A DNA stretch of 64,000 nucleotides. Source: Linepithema humile. Its lineage: Eukaryota > Arthropoda > Insecta > Hymenoptera > Formicidae. The position numbers and the translations under genes were made by a program. Shown in pieces: positions 26,036 to 37,451 of this stretch. The first letter of the stretch is position 1, and each line of letters starts with the position of its first letter. The stretch spans positions 12,411,501 to 12,475,500 of the forward strand of contig NC_090129.1 in the NCBI RefSeq assembly GCF_040581485.1, in the 5' to 3' direction. Below the pieces are notes generated by a model. It worked only from the letters and a program-made list of their open reading frames with translations, ran no database searches and had not been told where the DNA came from.

Positions 26036-26153
26036 GCTTGTAGGCAATCGCTCTGTAGGCAATCGGGAATGTCGGCAATTGAAGCTGTCGGCAAAATGTT
26101 GTGGGCAAACGAAGCTGTTGGCAAATGGGAATGTAGGCAGTTGAACCCCTCTC

Positions 26154-26530
26154 ATACTTACAATTAGTTTAATTTATTAGACATTTTTTAGTATATGCCT
26201 ATTTAGTCTTGTACATTACATCATGGCAGTAATACAAACTCGGGTCAGCATCCGAGCACCACGGTAAAGGAAGGCACACAACAAGCGAAAACCGCTTTAC
26301 GTCACGCGTATGTATGCGCGTATGTCCCGCCGAACGTCGTATATTATCAAATCATCCGATAATATAACACATATCACATGTTAGTATAATGAATTACTAA
26401 CAAAAAAGAAATATGCATGTAAAAATGGCCCAGTACACGTTAATCGCTTGACTTTATTTATTGAAAATTGCCAGCTCGCGTTACATTTGGCTCTAGCTTT
26501 ATTTATATTTTTTAAATAAAATATTTAGGA
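26154..26530. other. No gene seen
   Basis: This is unique-looking sequence just outside the palindrome, with no coding frame or repeat that I recognise. Confidence 0.4.
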
Positions 26531-27850
26531 TAATGAATGGGCCCCGTCCGCCGTCCATTCTCGTCTCGCCCAACAAAAGTTTCGTCTCTCCGTCTTTTAC
26601 TTGTGTGCCATGCATATAAACGTATCTTTTTTCAAATATGTTAATACGCACACATGTACACATTTAGCAATAAGTGCACTACTTTTTTTTTACTCAAATC
26701 ACATGCTACATGTTTGAAATAACAGTGATTTGAAAAACAAACTACATCACAATAAATTAGTTTTTAATTGTGTGATATAGTGAAAGAAATTTACTGTCTT
26801 GAGAAAGGCGACAATTTGTTATTTTCTAAAATAGTAATGAAATGACGTCTCATAAGTTCTACATCATTACTATACATTTCCTCACAGGGATTTTTTCCCA
26901 AAACTACATCTGTGGCAAAGGCAGCAGCGTAAATTCCACAAGACAGACCATCCGGTTGTGTTTGCACTTTTTCAAAAATTATGTCACTTACGTTTATTTT
27001 GGAAAAACGTTTGTGAATATAATTTTTTTCCTTCGTTACCAATTTTTTATATGTACAGCCGGGTATACTGTCATACACGTGAAGTTTTGTGCCGTCGAAG
27101 AAAATGCATCGCCAGTGATTAGTACAATTCCCTCCAATGATTTGTAAGCTTTTATCAGTATCATTGGCTGTAATAAGTTCTGGGAATTGTATATACTGAA
27201 CGCTTTGCGTTTCAAAACATGAAGTTTCTCTAACGACGAGCAAGAATCTGTCTAATGATTCAACATTGACATAGTTCTGTATAGGCAGAACATTCTCTTT
27301 TATTACAGAAAGAGCAGGAATTATATCATTTAATATTTTTCTACGTTTCACCACTTTATTTTTAGTCAGAATTTGTCTTTTGTTATAATAACTGACTAAG
27401 ATGCAGTCGCTATCTTGCTCTGTATTCAGAGCAACAGCAATGTTTGTTGTGTCTGTTGGCAAAACGTTTTGTTTTACATCTTTGCTTTTTTGCATATCTT
27501 TTTTTTTTAGAATTTTTTTTTGCCTACTTTGTTGCTCGTGTCTAATTTTATTTCTAGACGCTTCTTCTTTAGCATCTATAATGCATTTCTAATAGGCATA
27601 TGCCTGTTGTGACGGCTATCCAAAATTTCTGGAAGCATACATTCATAATAAAAGCGTATTAGAAAGGGCAGCATTTCATCTATCCAAAATGTTTTGTCTG
27701 TATCAACACGCACTATTTTTAAGCCTTTAGGCGTCCACATGTGAAAATACAATAATCTCGCTGTGTTATGTTTAACTGACCTTGAACTTGATGAAAGGAT
27801 CGGTGATTCCAATTTATTTTATTTGAATTCTTTTTATCAAATATGCCTTT
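26531..27850 (-). pseudogene. Truncated YqaJ-ULP1 transposon copy
   Basis: The minus strand carries the 3' third of the family seen at 36635-41984. From about 27846 the end of a YqaJ nuclease domain is readable (KGQLN-like and WTPKG motifs), then a linker (frame 27576-27812), then an intact-looking 234-aa ULP1/C48 segment (26791-27495). The protease motifs NHW (His), VYDS (Asp), QTQPDGLSCG (Gln and Cys) are all present. At least two frameshifts separate the parts. The 3' flank shares the terminus GGAGAGACGAAA and GGGGCCCATTC with the other copy. The transposase core is missing upstream of a TTAA at 27853. ULP1 proteases process or remove SUMO-like modifiers; activity here is not shown. Confidence 0.8.
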
Positions 27851-27854
27851 TAAG

Positions 27855-28275
27855 GGGGGACATAGCGTTAGGAGCCCGATTTTTCATGTTTTTTTGAGAA
27901 TTTTTTTTAGGTAAAAAAAAAAATTTTTTTTTTTGCAACTTTGGGATCATTTTATATATATTCTGAAGTACATGTCCAAATTTTTTTAAGTCATTATATT
28001 TAAAAATAGAGCAGTTGTAGGCCGCAACCCGTGGACGTTCACCGCACGAACATGTCGCTTGCGTGACATGTAGAGGTCGTAATTTCCGCCTAAAATCAAA
28101 AATCCAAAAATTTTTACGTTTATTACAAGTTTCTCTTCGATATGAACCTCAAATCGGCTAAAAAAATCAAAAATTTGAAAAATTACGCAAGTTTGAAAAA
28201 AACCATCAATTTTCACCGTTTTTTTTTTCAGTTATTTGCCCTTAAAAATGCACTTAAGGGGATCCTACAGTTCTT
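27855..28275. mobile_element. Non-coding piece sharing a terminus with 42.6 kb
   Basis: The segment CTTCGATATGAACCTC with following AATCGG at 28135-28160 and the end TTAAGGGGATCCTAC at 28258-28272 match, in the same order, the minus strand of 42613-42670. It looks like a MITE or solo end of the transposon family at 42841-44263. Its left edge is at TTAA next to GGGGGG. Confidence 0.5.
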
Positions 28276-28804
28276 CTTTACCGACATTATTTTTACAAAC
28301 ACTAATCTTTTTTTTAGCTATACAGATTGAAAAATCCTTCTCCACAATTCAAGTACTTATAATAACGAAGAACGGATGCTATAATATTTAGTAAAAAACA
28401 GAAAAAAATTTTAAATTACAGTTTTGTTATCTGCACGTGGCGTCAATATTTGTTTAACTTTAAAATTCTGCAGTTTTTCTGTGCGAAAGACATAGCGTCC
28501 GTTTTCGGTCTAATATGAAAGAATATCTGTGAATTTTTAAAAGTAAGTTTGGAAGCCTAATAAAAAAGATTAGTGTCTGTAAAAATTTATGCATATGTGT
28601 GTGTGCGAGATTGAGGTACGAGAGTAAAACAGAGCAATAAATTAGTTGGCTAATATTAGAACAGATGGAGCTAAAACTTGCCTGTTTACTCGATAAGAAC
28701 AGACAATACTATCCTTGTTATTTCATCCTTGCGTGAGAGAGTAATATATATGTGTACGCACTAATACTATTAAACTCGTTCTTTTCTCTTTCTATCGTAC
28801 ATTT
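28276..28804. other. No gene seen
   Basis: AT-rich sequence with a few GACATAGCG and GTGTGTG words and no supported feature. Confidence 0.35.
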
Positions 28805-28897
28805 ATTCTGTCTCTTTCTAAGTGCTCGCTTACAACATATCGCTAATTGCATCGACTTCATGCTTTTCTCACATATCTGCTTACATTTTTACTTACG

Positions 28898-28943
<46 letters not shown>

Positions 28944-29402
28944 CTCTCCCTCTGCAAGTTGATTATTATATTCTTTCATTTGTATCATTATTTTTTTATC
29001 ATTTATATGGTTTTTATTTTTATAGTTCTCATCTGCCTAAATAACAATAATTTATGCATTTTTAATTTTATAGCATATTTTATTGCATTTTATTTTGTAG
29101 TATATTTCATGTATACTGCAAAATAAAATGCATAAATAAATTTATTATATAGAAAGATGAGAACCATAAAAATAAAAGAATATAAAAATTAAAATAAAAG
29201 TCACACGAATGAAAAAAGATAATGATACAAATGAAAGATTATAATTATAAATTAGCAGGGAGAAGGGGGGAAGGAGAAAGAGAGAAGGAGAGAGAGAGAG
29301 AGAGAAGCGCGAGTAAACATGTGGCAGATATATGAGTGGAACATGAAGCACTGATGTACAGAGCGATATGCAATAAACAAGCGATTAGAAAAACACAGAT
29401 AT
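28805..29402. mobile_element. ~600-bp foldback with CT/GA microsatellite arms
   Basis: The arms pair around 29095-29105; AGTTCTCATCT is inverse to AGATGAGAACC. A long (CT)n run at 28902-28941 faces an imperfect (GA)n run at 29270-29305. Open frames here are low-complexity Ser-Leu translations and not genes. Confidence 0.6.
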
Positions 29403-29592
29403 AAGTATATTATAAAAAAAATAAAAAAAAATAAAATTAATTTAAAAAAATAAAATTAATTAATAATAAGAGGAATGGGAAGGAAAGAAATTTAACATAA
29501 ATATATAAAATTATTTTATTTTTTATTTTTTTATAAAATTTTATGAAATACATAAAATTATATAATACGAAATGACAAGTTTGAGACAGTTT

Positions 29593-31855
29593 TTAATAAT
29601 AATATCCCCCGGACGGCGCGGGTACAAATCCAAATGATGCCGGCGGCGCAGGCATATAACCGGATAGTGTCGGTGGCGCGGGCATGTATCCGGATGGTGC
29701 CGATGGCACAGACGCATATCCAGAAGCTGCAGGCGGCGCGGGCATATATCCAGGAGGTGCCGATGGCACAGACGCATATCCAGAAGCTGCAGGCGGCGCG
29801 GGCATATATCCAGGAGGTGCCGATGGCACAGACGCATATCCAGAAGCTGCAGGCGGCGCGGGCATATATCCAGGAGGTGCCGATGGCACAGACGCATATC
29901 CAGAAGCTGCAGGCGGCGCGGGCATATATCCAGGAGGTGCCGATGGCACAGACGCATATCCAGAAGCTGCAGGCGGCGCGGGCATATATCCAGGAGGTGC
30001 CGATGGCACAGACGCATATCCAGAAGGTGCAGGCGGCGCGGGCATATATCCAGGAGGTGCCGATGGCACGGACGCATATCCAGAAGGTGCAGGCGGCGCG
30101 GGCATATAACCAGGAGGTGCCGATGGCACGGACACATATCCAGAAGGTGCAGGCGGCGCGGGCATATATCCAGGAGGTGCCGATAGCACGGACACATATC
30201 CAGAAGATGCAGGCGCGGGCATGTATCCGGATGGTGCCAGTTGGAGCCCGTACCCTGGTGCGGTGTGCCGTTTAAAATTGGCATACTTCCTCTGCTTTTT
30301 TCTTTGTTGATTGATTGCTTGACGCACCGCATCATTAATATTCTGAAAAATAATATAAATATTAGTACTTTTACACAGATACACATACACACATGTATGT
30401 AACTATTCAAAAACAGAAGACAGAAGAGATTTGGATAAAAAAAGAAAAATATATAAAACAAAACTTCTGTATAAAGCTCTGATACAAATCACATAAAGAA
30501 AATAAAAAGCAAACGAGTCGAATTGGTTATTATTACATATATTACAGATTTTTTTTTTATAAAATGATAAATAGAAACGTTTCTGCCTATATTTTCCTCT
30601 GTATAAATAGTAAAATAAATTAAACTTACATTATTATAAAAAATAAAATTATGTCGTTTGCATCCTCTATCTGCAATGGAAAATAATTTGACAAGCTTGA
30701 TAAAAAGTTATGTCCAAGTTATTGTATTTCTTATTGATGCTAATCATTGGAAAAATTAGATCGTCGATACTATAGAATAATAAAATAAAATATAGAAATA
30801 CCATAAATTATAACATATAAAAAGCAATTATTATATTATAATTGTAATTACAATAAAAAATTACAATTATAATATAATAATTTCTTTTTATATATTATAA
30901 TTTTGGTATTTCTATATTTTATTTTATTATTCTATAGTATCGACGATCTAATTTTTCCAATGATTATCATCAATAAGAAATACAATAACTTGGACATAAC
31001 TTTTTATCAAGCTTGTCAAATTATTTTCCATTGCAGATAGAGGATGCAAACGACATAATTTTATTTTTTATAATAATGTAAGTTTAATTTATTTTACTAT
31101 TTATACAGAGGAAAATATAGGCAGAAACGTTTCTGTTTATCATTTTATCAAAAAAAGCTCTAATATATGTAATAATAACTTGGCTCATTTGTCTTTAATT
31201 TTTTCTTTATGAGAAAAATATATAATACTATAAATACCATAAAGAACTAACCTTTCTTACATCTTGGCCTATTCTTCCTGTCTGGATATTCGCCCTGTCT
31301 GCTAACGGCGACGTCGCCGCAGTCCTCGTGTTCGATGTTGACGGTACCACCGGTATCGTCGTCGGGGTCCTCGTGTCCGATGTTGACGGTGCCGCCGGCA
31401 CTGTCGCCGGGGTCCTCGTGTCCGATGTTGACGGTACCACCGGTATCGTCGTCGGGGTCCTCGTGTCCGATGTTGACGGTGCCGCCGGCACTGTCGCCGG
31501 GGTCCTCGTGTCCGATGTTGATGGTACCACCGGTACCGTCGCCGGGGTCCTCGTGTCCGATGTTGATGGTACCGCCGGCACTGTCGCCGGGGTCCTCGTG
31601 TCCGATGTTGATGGTACCACCGGTACCGTCGCCGGGGTCCTCGTGTCCGATGTTGACGGTGCCGTCGGCACCGTCCCCCTTCGTCCTGACGGCAAGTTGC
31701 CTTCGCTTCGTGCTGCAATAAAAAAAAATATTTTAATTTTTACATGACAGACAGAACGAGAGAAATAACGAGAGAGAGAGAGAGAAATTATGCTTTTTAT
31801 AAAATTTATAAAGTTGATATATATATATATATAAATACTTACATCGTTTACTCAT
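29593..31855 (-). CDS. Two-repeat low-complexity protein, 407 aa
   Basis: The predicted three-exon gene has a 13-nt first exon 31855-31843 (ATG AGT AAA CGA T), exon 2 at 31712-31252 and exon 3 at 30342-29593. The splice sites are GT-AG and phases fit, giving 407 aa. The N-terminus is MSKRSRSEGNLPSGRR. Exon 2 encodes eight 15-residue repeats of the type TRTPATVPVVPSTSD. A junction segment (RIGQDVRK then NINDAVRQAINQQRKKQRK) is basic and possibly helical. Exon 3 encodes about nine 20-residue repeats of the type APPGYMPAPPAASGYAS, ending GGYYY. No signal peptide or membrane span is visible. I do not recognise the family. The strict in-phase repeats (45 and 60 bp) favour real coding, and a degraded relative at 34.8 kb suggests it is spread by mobile DNA. 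It may be a structural or phase-separating protein; that is speculation. Confidence 0.6.
29641..30230. repeat. 60-bp tandem repeat, nine units
   Basis: Successive 60-bp units starting CCGATGGCAC are nearly identical. They differ by a few substitutions, and the outer units are more diverged. The unit is a multiple of three, so it keeps the minus-strand frame open and also leaves other frames open. Confidence 0.95.
30489..31212. mobile_element. ~720-bp foldback in the repeat-protein intron
   Basis: The arms pair about 30850. AGAAACGTTTCTGCCTATATT recurs in inverse, and GACAAGCTTGATAAAAAGTT is inverse to AACTTTTTATCAAGCTTGTC. It lies wholly inside the 30343-31251 intron. Confidence 0.85.
31323..31685. 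repeat. 45-bp tandem repeat, eight units
   Basis: The word GTCCTCGTGTCCGATGTTGA recurs every 45 bp. Units alternate between two subtypes (GTACCACCGGTATCGTCG and GTGCCGCCGGCACTGTCG), giving a 90-bp higher-order pattern on the left side. Confidence 0.95.
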
Positions 31856-31879
31856 CGCGTCTCTCGGCTTCACTATTTC

Positions 31880-32117
31880 TGGACACCAGTGATGCAAGAT
31901 TCAGCATTCTGCATCATGCGCGACATGAGGGGAAGAGCCTCCACCATGGCGGCACCACACAAGCGAGCATCGCGTCCATGTGCACTCGCCGTTCCAACAA
32001 CGTACGACTCACACGGCGAGCGCACACGGACGCGATGCTCGCTTGTTTGGTGGGGGCTCTTCCCCTCATGTCGCGCATGATGCAGGATGCTCAATCTTGC
32101 ATCACTGCTGGACACTA
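31880..32117. mobile_element. 238-bp palindromic MITE upstream of the repeat gene
   Basis: The ends GGACACCAGTGATGCAAGAT and ATCTTGCATCACTGCTGGAC are inverted, and GCGAGCATCGCGTCC recurs in inverse. It sits 25 bp upstream of the proposed start codon, so it may supply or disturb the promoter. Confidence 0.75.
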
Positions 32118-32119
32118 AG

Positions 32120-32176
32120 AACACACACACATACACATACACACACACACATACACACACACACACACACACATAT
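32120..32176. repeat. CA microsatellite
   Basis: An imperfect (CA)n tract with TA interruptions, followed by a (CG)n run. Confidence 0.9.
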
Positions 32177-32294
32177 TTATTTTACGCGCGCGCGCGTGCG
32201 ACTGCGCTACATACGCGTTGCATTTGTTGCATTACCGAAGTTTTTCTTGTAAGGCAGCCGGGCTGGGCTGCCCCTCACGCGCCGTAGCAAATGC

Positions 32295-33174
32295 AGTTTC
32301 ATAAATCAAAAACTAAATATACATAAATAATATTTTTATAACATATTTAATTAAAAATTATCCGATTGATATTGTGTTTGGTATCAGTTTAATCATAAAA
32401 ATCTTATTAATTCATAACAATAATTTTTTAATTGATGAAATACAAAGTAAAGATTTGTTTTATAATTAAAATTTTATAATAATTACAGATATAAATATAT
32501 AGATGAAGAAATCCTCGCGACATATCTTCCGGTCGGGCCGACCCATTACGCGCCGTAGCAAATGCAATAATACATTACGAGCGCGCGGACCTCAATGGAC
32601 ATGTATCTTTGTAAATTTGTATATATTTGAGAATAAATTGAAAGAGAATGAGATTTCTATTCTTTTTTAATTTCTTAAATATTTTTTTCTCAAATATATA
32701 TAAATTCACAAAAATATATATCCACTGGAATTCGCGCACTCGTAATGTATTACTGCATTTGTTACGGCGCGTAATGCCCTATCTACACCGAAGGATGATC
32801 CTGCTTGTGGCTCATCCGAGCGAGTAATGTAGACGCATTGAAACACATTGAAAATCACACTGAAGGCAAAAGTGATCGGATGAGCCACAAGCAGGATAAT
32901 CCTTCGGTGTAGATAGGGCATAAAGGGCCGGCCCGACCAGCAGATATGTCGCGAGGATTTCTTTATCTATATATTTATATCTGTAATTATTATAAAATTT
33001 TAATTATAACACAAACCTTTACTTTGTATATTATCAATTAAAAAATTATTGTTATGAATTAATAAGATTTTTATGATTAAACTGATACCAAACACGATAT
33101 CAATCAGATAATAATTAATTAAGTATGTTATGAAAATATTATTTATGTATATTTAGTTTTTGATTTATGAAATG
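32295..33174. mobile_element. ~880-bp foldback with nested palindromes
   Basis: The outer arms GTTTCATAAATCAAAAAC and GTTTTTGATTTATGAAAT are inverted. Inside are GCGCCGTAGCAAATGCAATA and its inverse TACTGCATTTGTTACGGCGC. At the centre a third inverted repeat at 32774-32921 has ends GCCCTATCTACACCGAAGG and inverse. Confidence 0.8.
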
Positions 33175-33219
33175 ACACCAAATACGACACAAATAAGATA
33201 ATTTTTAGCATTTGTTATT

Positions 33220-34700
33220 ATATAAGGCCGCGGATCAAAGAACTTGCTCTGCGCTCGAAATCGTGTAAAAGTATTGTCCAAACGTCTCAGAGCATGAAAA
33301 TTTTGAAAGTTGCAAAATTAATTTTTTTAAATATAGACTGTAGAGAATGACGAGACGGAACTTTTTTCTATTTGCAGTTTTTTTGTTCGATGCTTATTTT
33401 TAATAATAAAAATAAAAAAGTGAAAAATTTTTATCCCCAAATTCAATAAAATTTTAAGATATAAATCGTCGTAATTTGGCCAAATTTTGTTGAAATTGTT
33501 TGAAATTTGGTATACGCATGCAGTATAGTCTAGCGATGCCTACAAAACAATAAAAAGCTGAAAATCGCCTATTGTTTAATAATAATTAATTGCAAATTGA
33601 GGCCAATGGGTAACTACGTTTTTTTAGTTTTACTGACAAAAAGTATCGAGGGAACTTAAAATTTGAAACAACTTCCAGTGAGACATTTGTTCCTCTCTAT
33701 TGAAGGAAGATTTCTGGAAACTTTCAGATCGATTCATTGAAAATTTGCGGAAATATGTATTTTATAAGAAAACATGCAACGCCGCTAATGATAACTCTGT
33801 GAGCGCTGAACACCATCAAGCAGCGTACTCGCCGTTCAACTTTCCAGGATTCGATTTTATAATGATTTCTTACAACTCTATTGTTATTTGTTAAATTATT
33901 ACCGTCCTAGAGACCGCGTCTCTGGAGTGTATGTGAAATATTTCAAAATAATAATAATAAAAGTATTTAATTAAGAAACCGTATAAATAATAGTTCATCA
34001 TTTCGATATTTCGTGGAGAGTGAGCGATTGTTCAAATGTATAACTATTAAAAAATCATTATAAAATCGAGTCCTTGAAAACCGAACGGCGAGTACGCTGC
34101 CTGATGGTGCTCAGCGCTCACGGAGCTATCATTGGCGGCGTCGCATGTTTTTTTATAAAATGCATATTTCCGCAAATTTTCAATGAATCGATCTGAAAAT
34201 TTCTAGAAATCTTCCTTCAATAGAGAGGAACAAATGTCTCACTGGAAGTTGTTTCAAATTTCAAGTTCCCTCGATACTTTTTGTCAGCAAAACTAAAAAA
34301 ACGTAGTTACCCATTGGCCTCAATTTGCAATTAATTATTATTAAACAATAGGCGATTTTTAGCATTTTTATTGTTTTGTAGGCATCGCTAGACTATACTG
34401 CATGCATATACCAAATTTCAAACAATTTCAACAAAATTTGGCCAAATTACGACGATTTATATCTTAAAATTTTATTGAATTTGGGGATAAAAATTTTTCA
34501 CTTTTTTATTTTTATTATTAAAAATAAGCATCGAACAAAAAAACTGCAAATAGAAAAAAGTTCCGTCTCGTCATTCTCTACAAGTCTATATTTAAAAAAA
34601 CTAATTGCAACTTTCAAAATTTTCATGCTCTGAGACGTTTGGACAATATTTTTACACGATTTCGAGCGCAAAGCGAGTTCTTAGATCCGTGCCCTCATAT
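33220..34700. mobile_element. ~1.48-kb foldback element
   Basis: The arms pair about 33960. CGAGACGGAACTTTTTTCTA is inverse to TAGAAAAAAGTTCCGTCTCG, and ACGTAGTTACCCATTGGCC recurs inverted. Only weak divergence separates the arms. The 65-aa open frame at 33700 is within an arm and lacks support as a gene. Confidence 0.85.
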
Positions 34701-34779
34701 GTTTGCAACAAAAATACCGTTATAGTATCATATACTGACACAGTACGATCCATAGCGACATTGGTAAATGCGAGCTTGT

Positions 34780-34995
34780 CACCGTGACGAACTCGGTTCA
34801 AATCCGAGTAGGACGTACGGTCTTTTCTCGCAAAAGGCGAGTCGGCACCGTCAACATTGGACATGAGGAGACACATACCTGCACCATTCCCCCCCCCCCC
34901 CCCAAGCAGACAACGTAATTCGTATCGTCTGATCTCACAATCAGGATATGTGTCCGCGCCATCTGCACCTTCTGGATATATGCCCGCACCAAATA
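34780..34995 (+). pseudogene. Degraded relative of the repeat-protein gene
   Basis: On the plus strand GGCACCGTCAACATTGGACA matches one 45-bp unit of the gene at 31.3-31.7 kb in the sense direction. After a C-run, the stretch 34936-34988 encodes SGYVSAPSAPSGYMPAP, matching the 20-residue PPGY repeat. Order is the same as in the gene, but each repeat is reduced to a single copy. This is a remnant in opposite orientation. Confidence 0.55.
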
Positions 34996-35045
34996 ACTTC
35001 TGGATCGTTTATTTTTGCAAATTTTAAAGAAAATAAAATAAATTA

Positions 35046-36266
35046 GTTAATAAATTCACAAGTTGAATATTAATTTTATCAAACTAGTAACTATATTTTA
35101 TTAATGTACATATATGTAACTTTTATCTTTATTTTATCAGTCTTTATATCATAATATTTACAACTTTTTAATTACGCCAATGTTCAGAATGTTATATTGC
35201 ACATGTAGAAAATGTCTGATTTTCTTTTATATATATCTGGAAATAGGGTTTTAAAAACAAATATTTCAGACAAAAGTTGTATGGTTTCAAGGGGGACATA
35301 AAATGGAAACGAAATTCTCTTACATAAAGACATTTTGCGAATTTGGACGCAAACTAAATTTTTTAAATTGGAATTACCCTAATTTTTTTATGTCAATAGA
35401 TTCTATGTAACATTTTATGTAACGTAAAAAGTTAGAAAAGTAGTATGATCAAATATTGAATGGTTTACGCGATATTTTATCTTTTACATACTTTGACATA
35501 AAATACAAAATATTTTGTAAAACATTCTGTGTTTCAGTAATTTTATAATACTTTTATACACAGAATAATAAGACGAATCAACTGATGTAAAAAAATATAT
35601 ATAGTTGTTTTTAGGAAAAAGTATGCAGCTGCATGTTGCAAATTACACATTTCTTCTTGGAAACAACTGTTTTTTTTTTTCGTCTATTGATTCGTGTCAC
35701 TATTCTGTGCATAAAAGTATTAAGGTAAGATTACCGAAAACTGAATGTTTTTAGATATTTTGTATTTTATGTTAAAATATTAATTTTTTTTTGTATAAAA
35801 AGATATAAAATATCTCGTAAACCATTAAATTTTTGATTATACTACTCTTATAACTTTTTACGTTACAGAATGTTATATAGAATCTATAGACATAAAAAGA
35901 TTAGGATAATTGCAATTTAAAAAACGTAATGAATTGAAATAAATTTATGAATTTACTCCAAATTTGCAAAATGTCTTTATGTAGGAGAAGTTCGTTCAAT
36001 TCATTTTATGTCCCCCTCGAAATCATACAACTTTCGTCTGAAATATTTGTTTTTAAAACCTCATGGTTTCCAGATACGTATAAAAAAATTAGATACTTTG
36101 TATATGCAATATAACATTGAATATTCTGAATATTGGCATAATTAAAAAGTTGTAAATATGATATAAAGAATGATATGATAAAATAAAGATAGAAATTACA
36201 TACATGTACATTATAATATAGTTATTAGTTTGATTCAATCAATATTCAACATGTGAATTTATTAAC
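35046..36266. mobile_element. ~1.22-kb foldback element
   Basis: The arms pair about 35656. GTTAATAAATTCACAAGTTG faces CATGTGAATTTATTAAC, and GGGGGACATAAAATG faces CATTTTATGTCCCCC. Internal words (ATAACTTTTTACGT, AATCAATTGATG) resemble the cores of the foldbacks at 45.7-46.4 and 61.3-62.6 kb, so these belong to one superfamily. Confidence 0.8.
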
Positions 36267-36634
36267 TTTTTTTTTTAAAGAAAAGTAATAAAAAATTTTA
36301 AATGCCTTTCACAAATCATCAAAATAATTTAATCAAAATAATTATTTTGTTTCGAGAATTCTATGTATAATTAAAAGACGCGCATTTTATATACATAATA
36401 ACAGCAACCGCGCGATTCCTATATATGCAGTAATATATAGGTATTTACTGCGCGGACAGAAAAATCTCGCTGCCGCGCATTGACATGCATTATGTTATAG
36501 GAGAATAGCGCGCGAAAACTAGTCAACCGTTACACCGTGTTATAACGTGTTGACCGAAAATTGTGTAGTGTTTTTACAGTATTTACTGAATTACTGTTTT
36601 GTTTAGTGGAAAGTACATTTCGTTAGAGTACATA
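36267..36634. promoter_or_regulatory. 5' region of the YqaJ-ULP1 transposon
   Basis: AT-rich with GCGCG words (CGCGCATTTTATATACATA, GCCGCGCATTGACATG). It must contain the promoter of the gene starting at 36635, but no terminal inverted repeat matching the 3' end (GGGGCCCATTC) was found. Confidence 0.35.
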
Positions 36635-36755
36635 ATGGGACGCAAGTACAATGAAAAATGCTTGCCTCTCGGTGCTCGCAGACTTTCCACGAAGAGAGGA
36701 TGGTATCAAAGGTTAGTACGTCTAGTTATAAAAAACATACACACATATAAAAACA

Positions 36756-37066
36756 TACACACAGATTATATATTTATTGCGAACATACGTGTACATAATG
36801 AATAGATATAAATATACAGAGAAAGATGAGAAAGAGAGATATAAAAAGAAAGATAAAATTATAATCCATCGCCTTTCTCATTGCCAGTGTTGTTGTTTTG
36901 TTGCATAATGTAAAGGAGAAGATATACAGATCCCCGCTCACTTCTTTTTCTCTCTCACTGTCTTTCTTTCTCTTTATCTTTCTTTCTTATCTTTCTCTGT
37001 ATATTTAGTTATATCTATTCATTACGTGCACGTATGTTCGTAATAAATGTGTAATCCGCGTGTGTT
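36756..37066. mobile_element. ~310-bp foldback at the start of the intron
   Basis: GAACATACGTGTACATAATG is inverse to CATTACGTGCACGTATGTTC, and a GA-rich tract faces a CT-rich tract. It lies in the first intron of the transposase-nuclease-protease gene. Confidence 0.7.
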
Positions 37067-37200
37067 TCTTTTTATTTAATCATCTCTCTTTTTAATCACT
37101 TATTTTATTACGTACAAACATAATCGTCAAATAATTACTATCTCTGAAAAGTAAGAATACAGTCCTTTGTTTATTGATTTAAAAAAATTGATTATATATA

Positions 37201-37429
37201 CACTACCGCTCAAAAGTATTTGTCTCTTACATTTTCACGAAAAATTATTTATTTTTACTTATTATTTTGGAGCTAAATAATTTTTTCACTTTTATTTCTT
37301 TAAGAAAAGAACTCATAAGAGAAACTCTGTTCAGAGAAACTTTAAAAAAAGTTTCGCAAAAAAATAAAGAATAATAACTTCTATAAAAAAGCAAAAAAAT
37401 TGGATGGACAAAACTTTTTAACGGTAGTG
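37201..37429. mobile_element. Tc1/mariner-type MITE (229 bp)
   Basis: It starts CACTACCGCTCAAAAGTATT and ends AAACTTTTTAACGGTAGTG, with TA on both flanks. That is the expected pattern of a short Tc1/mariner derivative. No coding capacity. Confidence 0.8.
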
Positions 37430-37451
37430 TATATATTATGTACGGTAGTTA

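Larger units (their letters stand above)
3321..26153. mobile_element. Palindromic MULE element with twin genes
   Basis: The two halves are reverse complements about an axis near 14737. The left end reads GGGAGGG and the right end, reversed, GAGAGGG. Mirrored positions sum to about 29469-29474 throughout, and the offsets come from small indels such as TA-repeat length. Each arm has subterminal tandem repeats, a 3' repeat array and a complete 14-exon transposase gene pointing outward. The central 14510-15030 is mostly not shared. Outside 11728/17745 the arms are near identical; inside they are diverged. The flanks 3312-3320 and 26154-26162 do not form a convincing 9-bp direct duplication. It may be one transposon with giant terminal inverted repeats, or an inverted duplication of a MULE. 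Confidence 0.85.

Noticed and set aside
3321..26153. Palindrome as a pure sequencing foldback artefact
   Set aside because: The inner arms differ by many substitutions and indels while both genes remain open. A read-through artefact would be identical to the centre. Raw reads should still be checked.
29634..30275. Plus-strand frames of 213 and 141 aa over the 60-bp repeats
   Set aside because: Shadow frames. The minus strand has splice-compatible exons and a coherent protein, while the plus frames have no start context or continuation.
31328..31747. Plus-strand VSDVDGTTGTVAG-type frame over the 45-bp repeats
   Set aside because: This is the shadow of exon 2 of the minus-strand repeat gene.
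34746..34815. tRNA-like segment with a perfect T-arm (ACTCGG, TTCAAAT loop, CCGAGT)
   Set aside because: The anticodon and D stems do not pair and the acceptor stem is poor. Treated as chance or a decayed tRNA-derived repeat.
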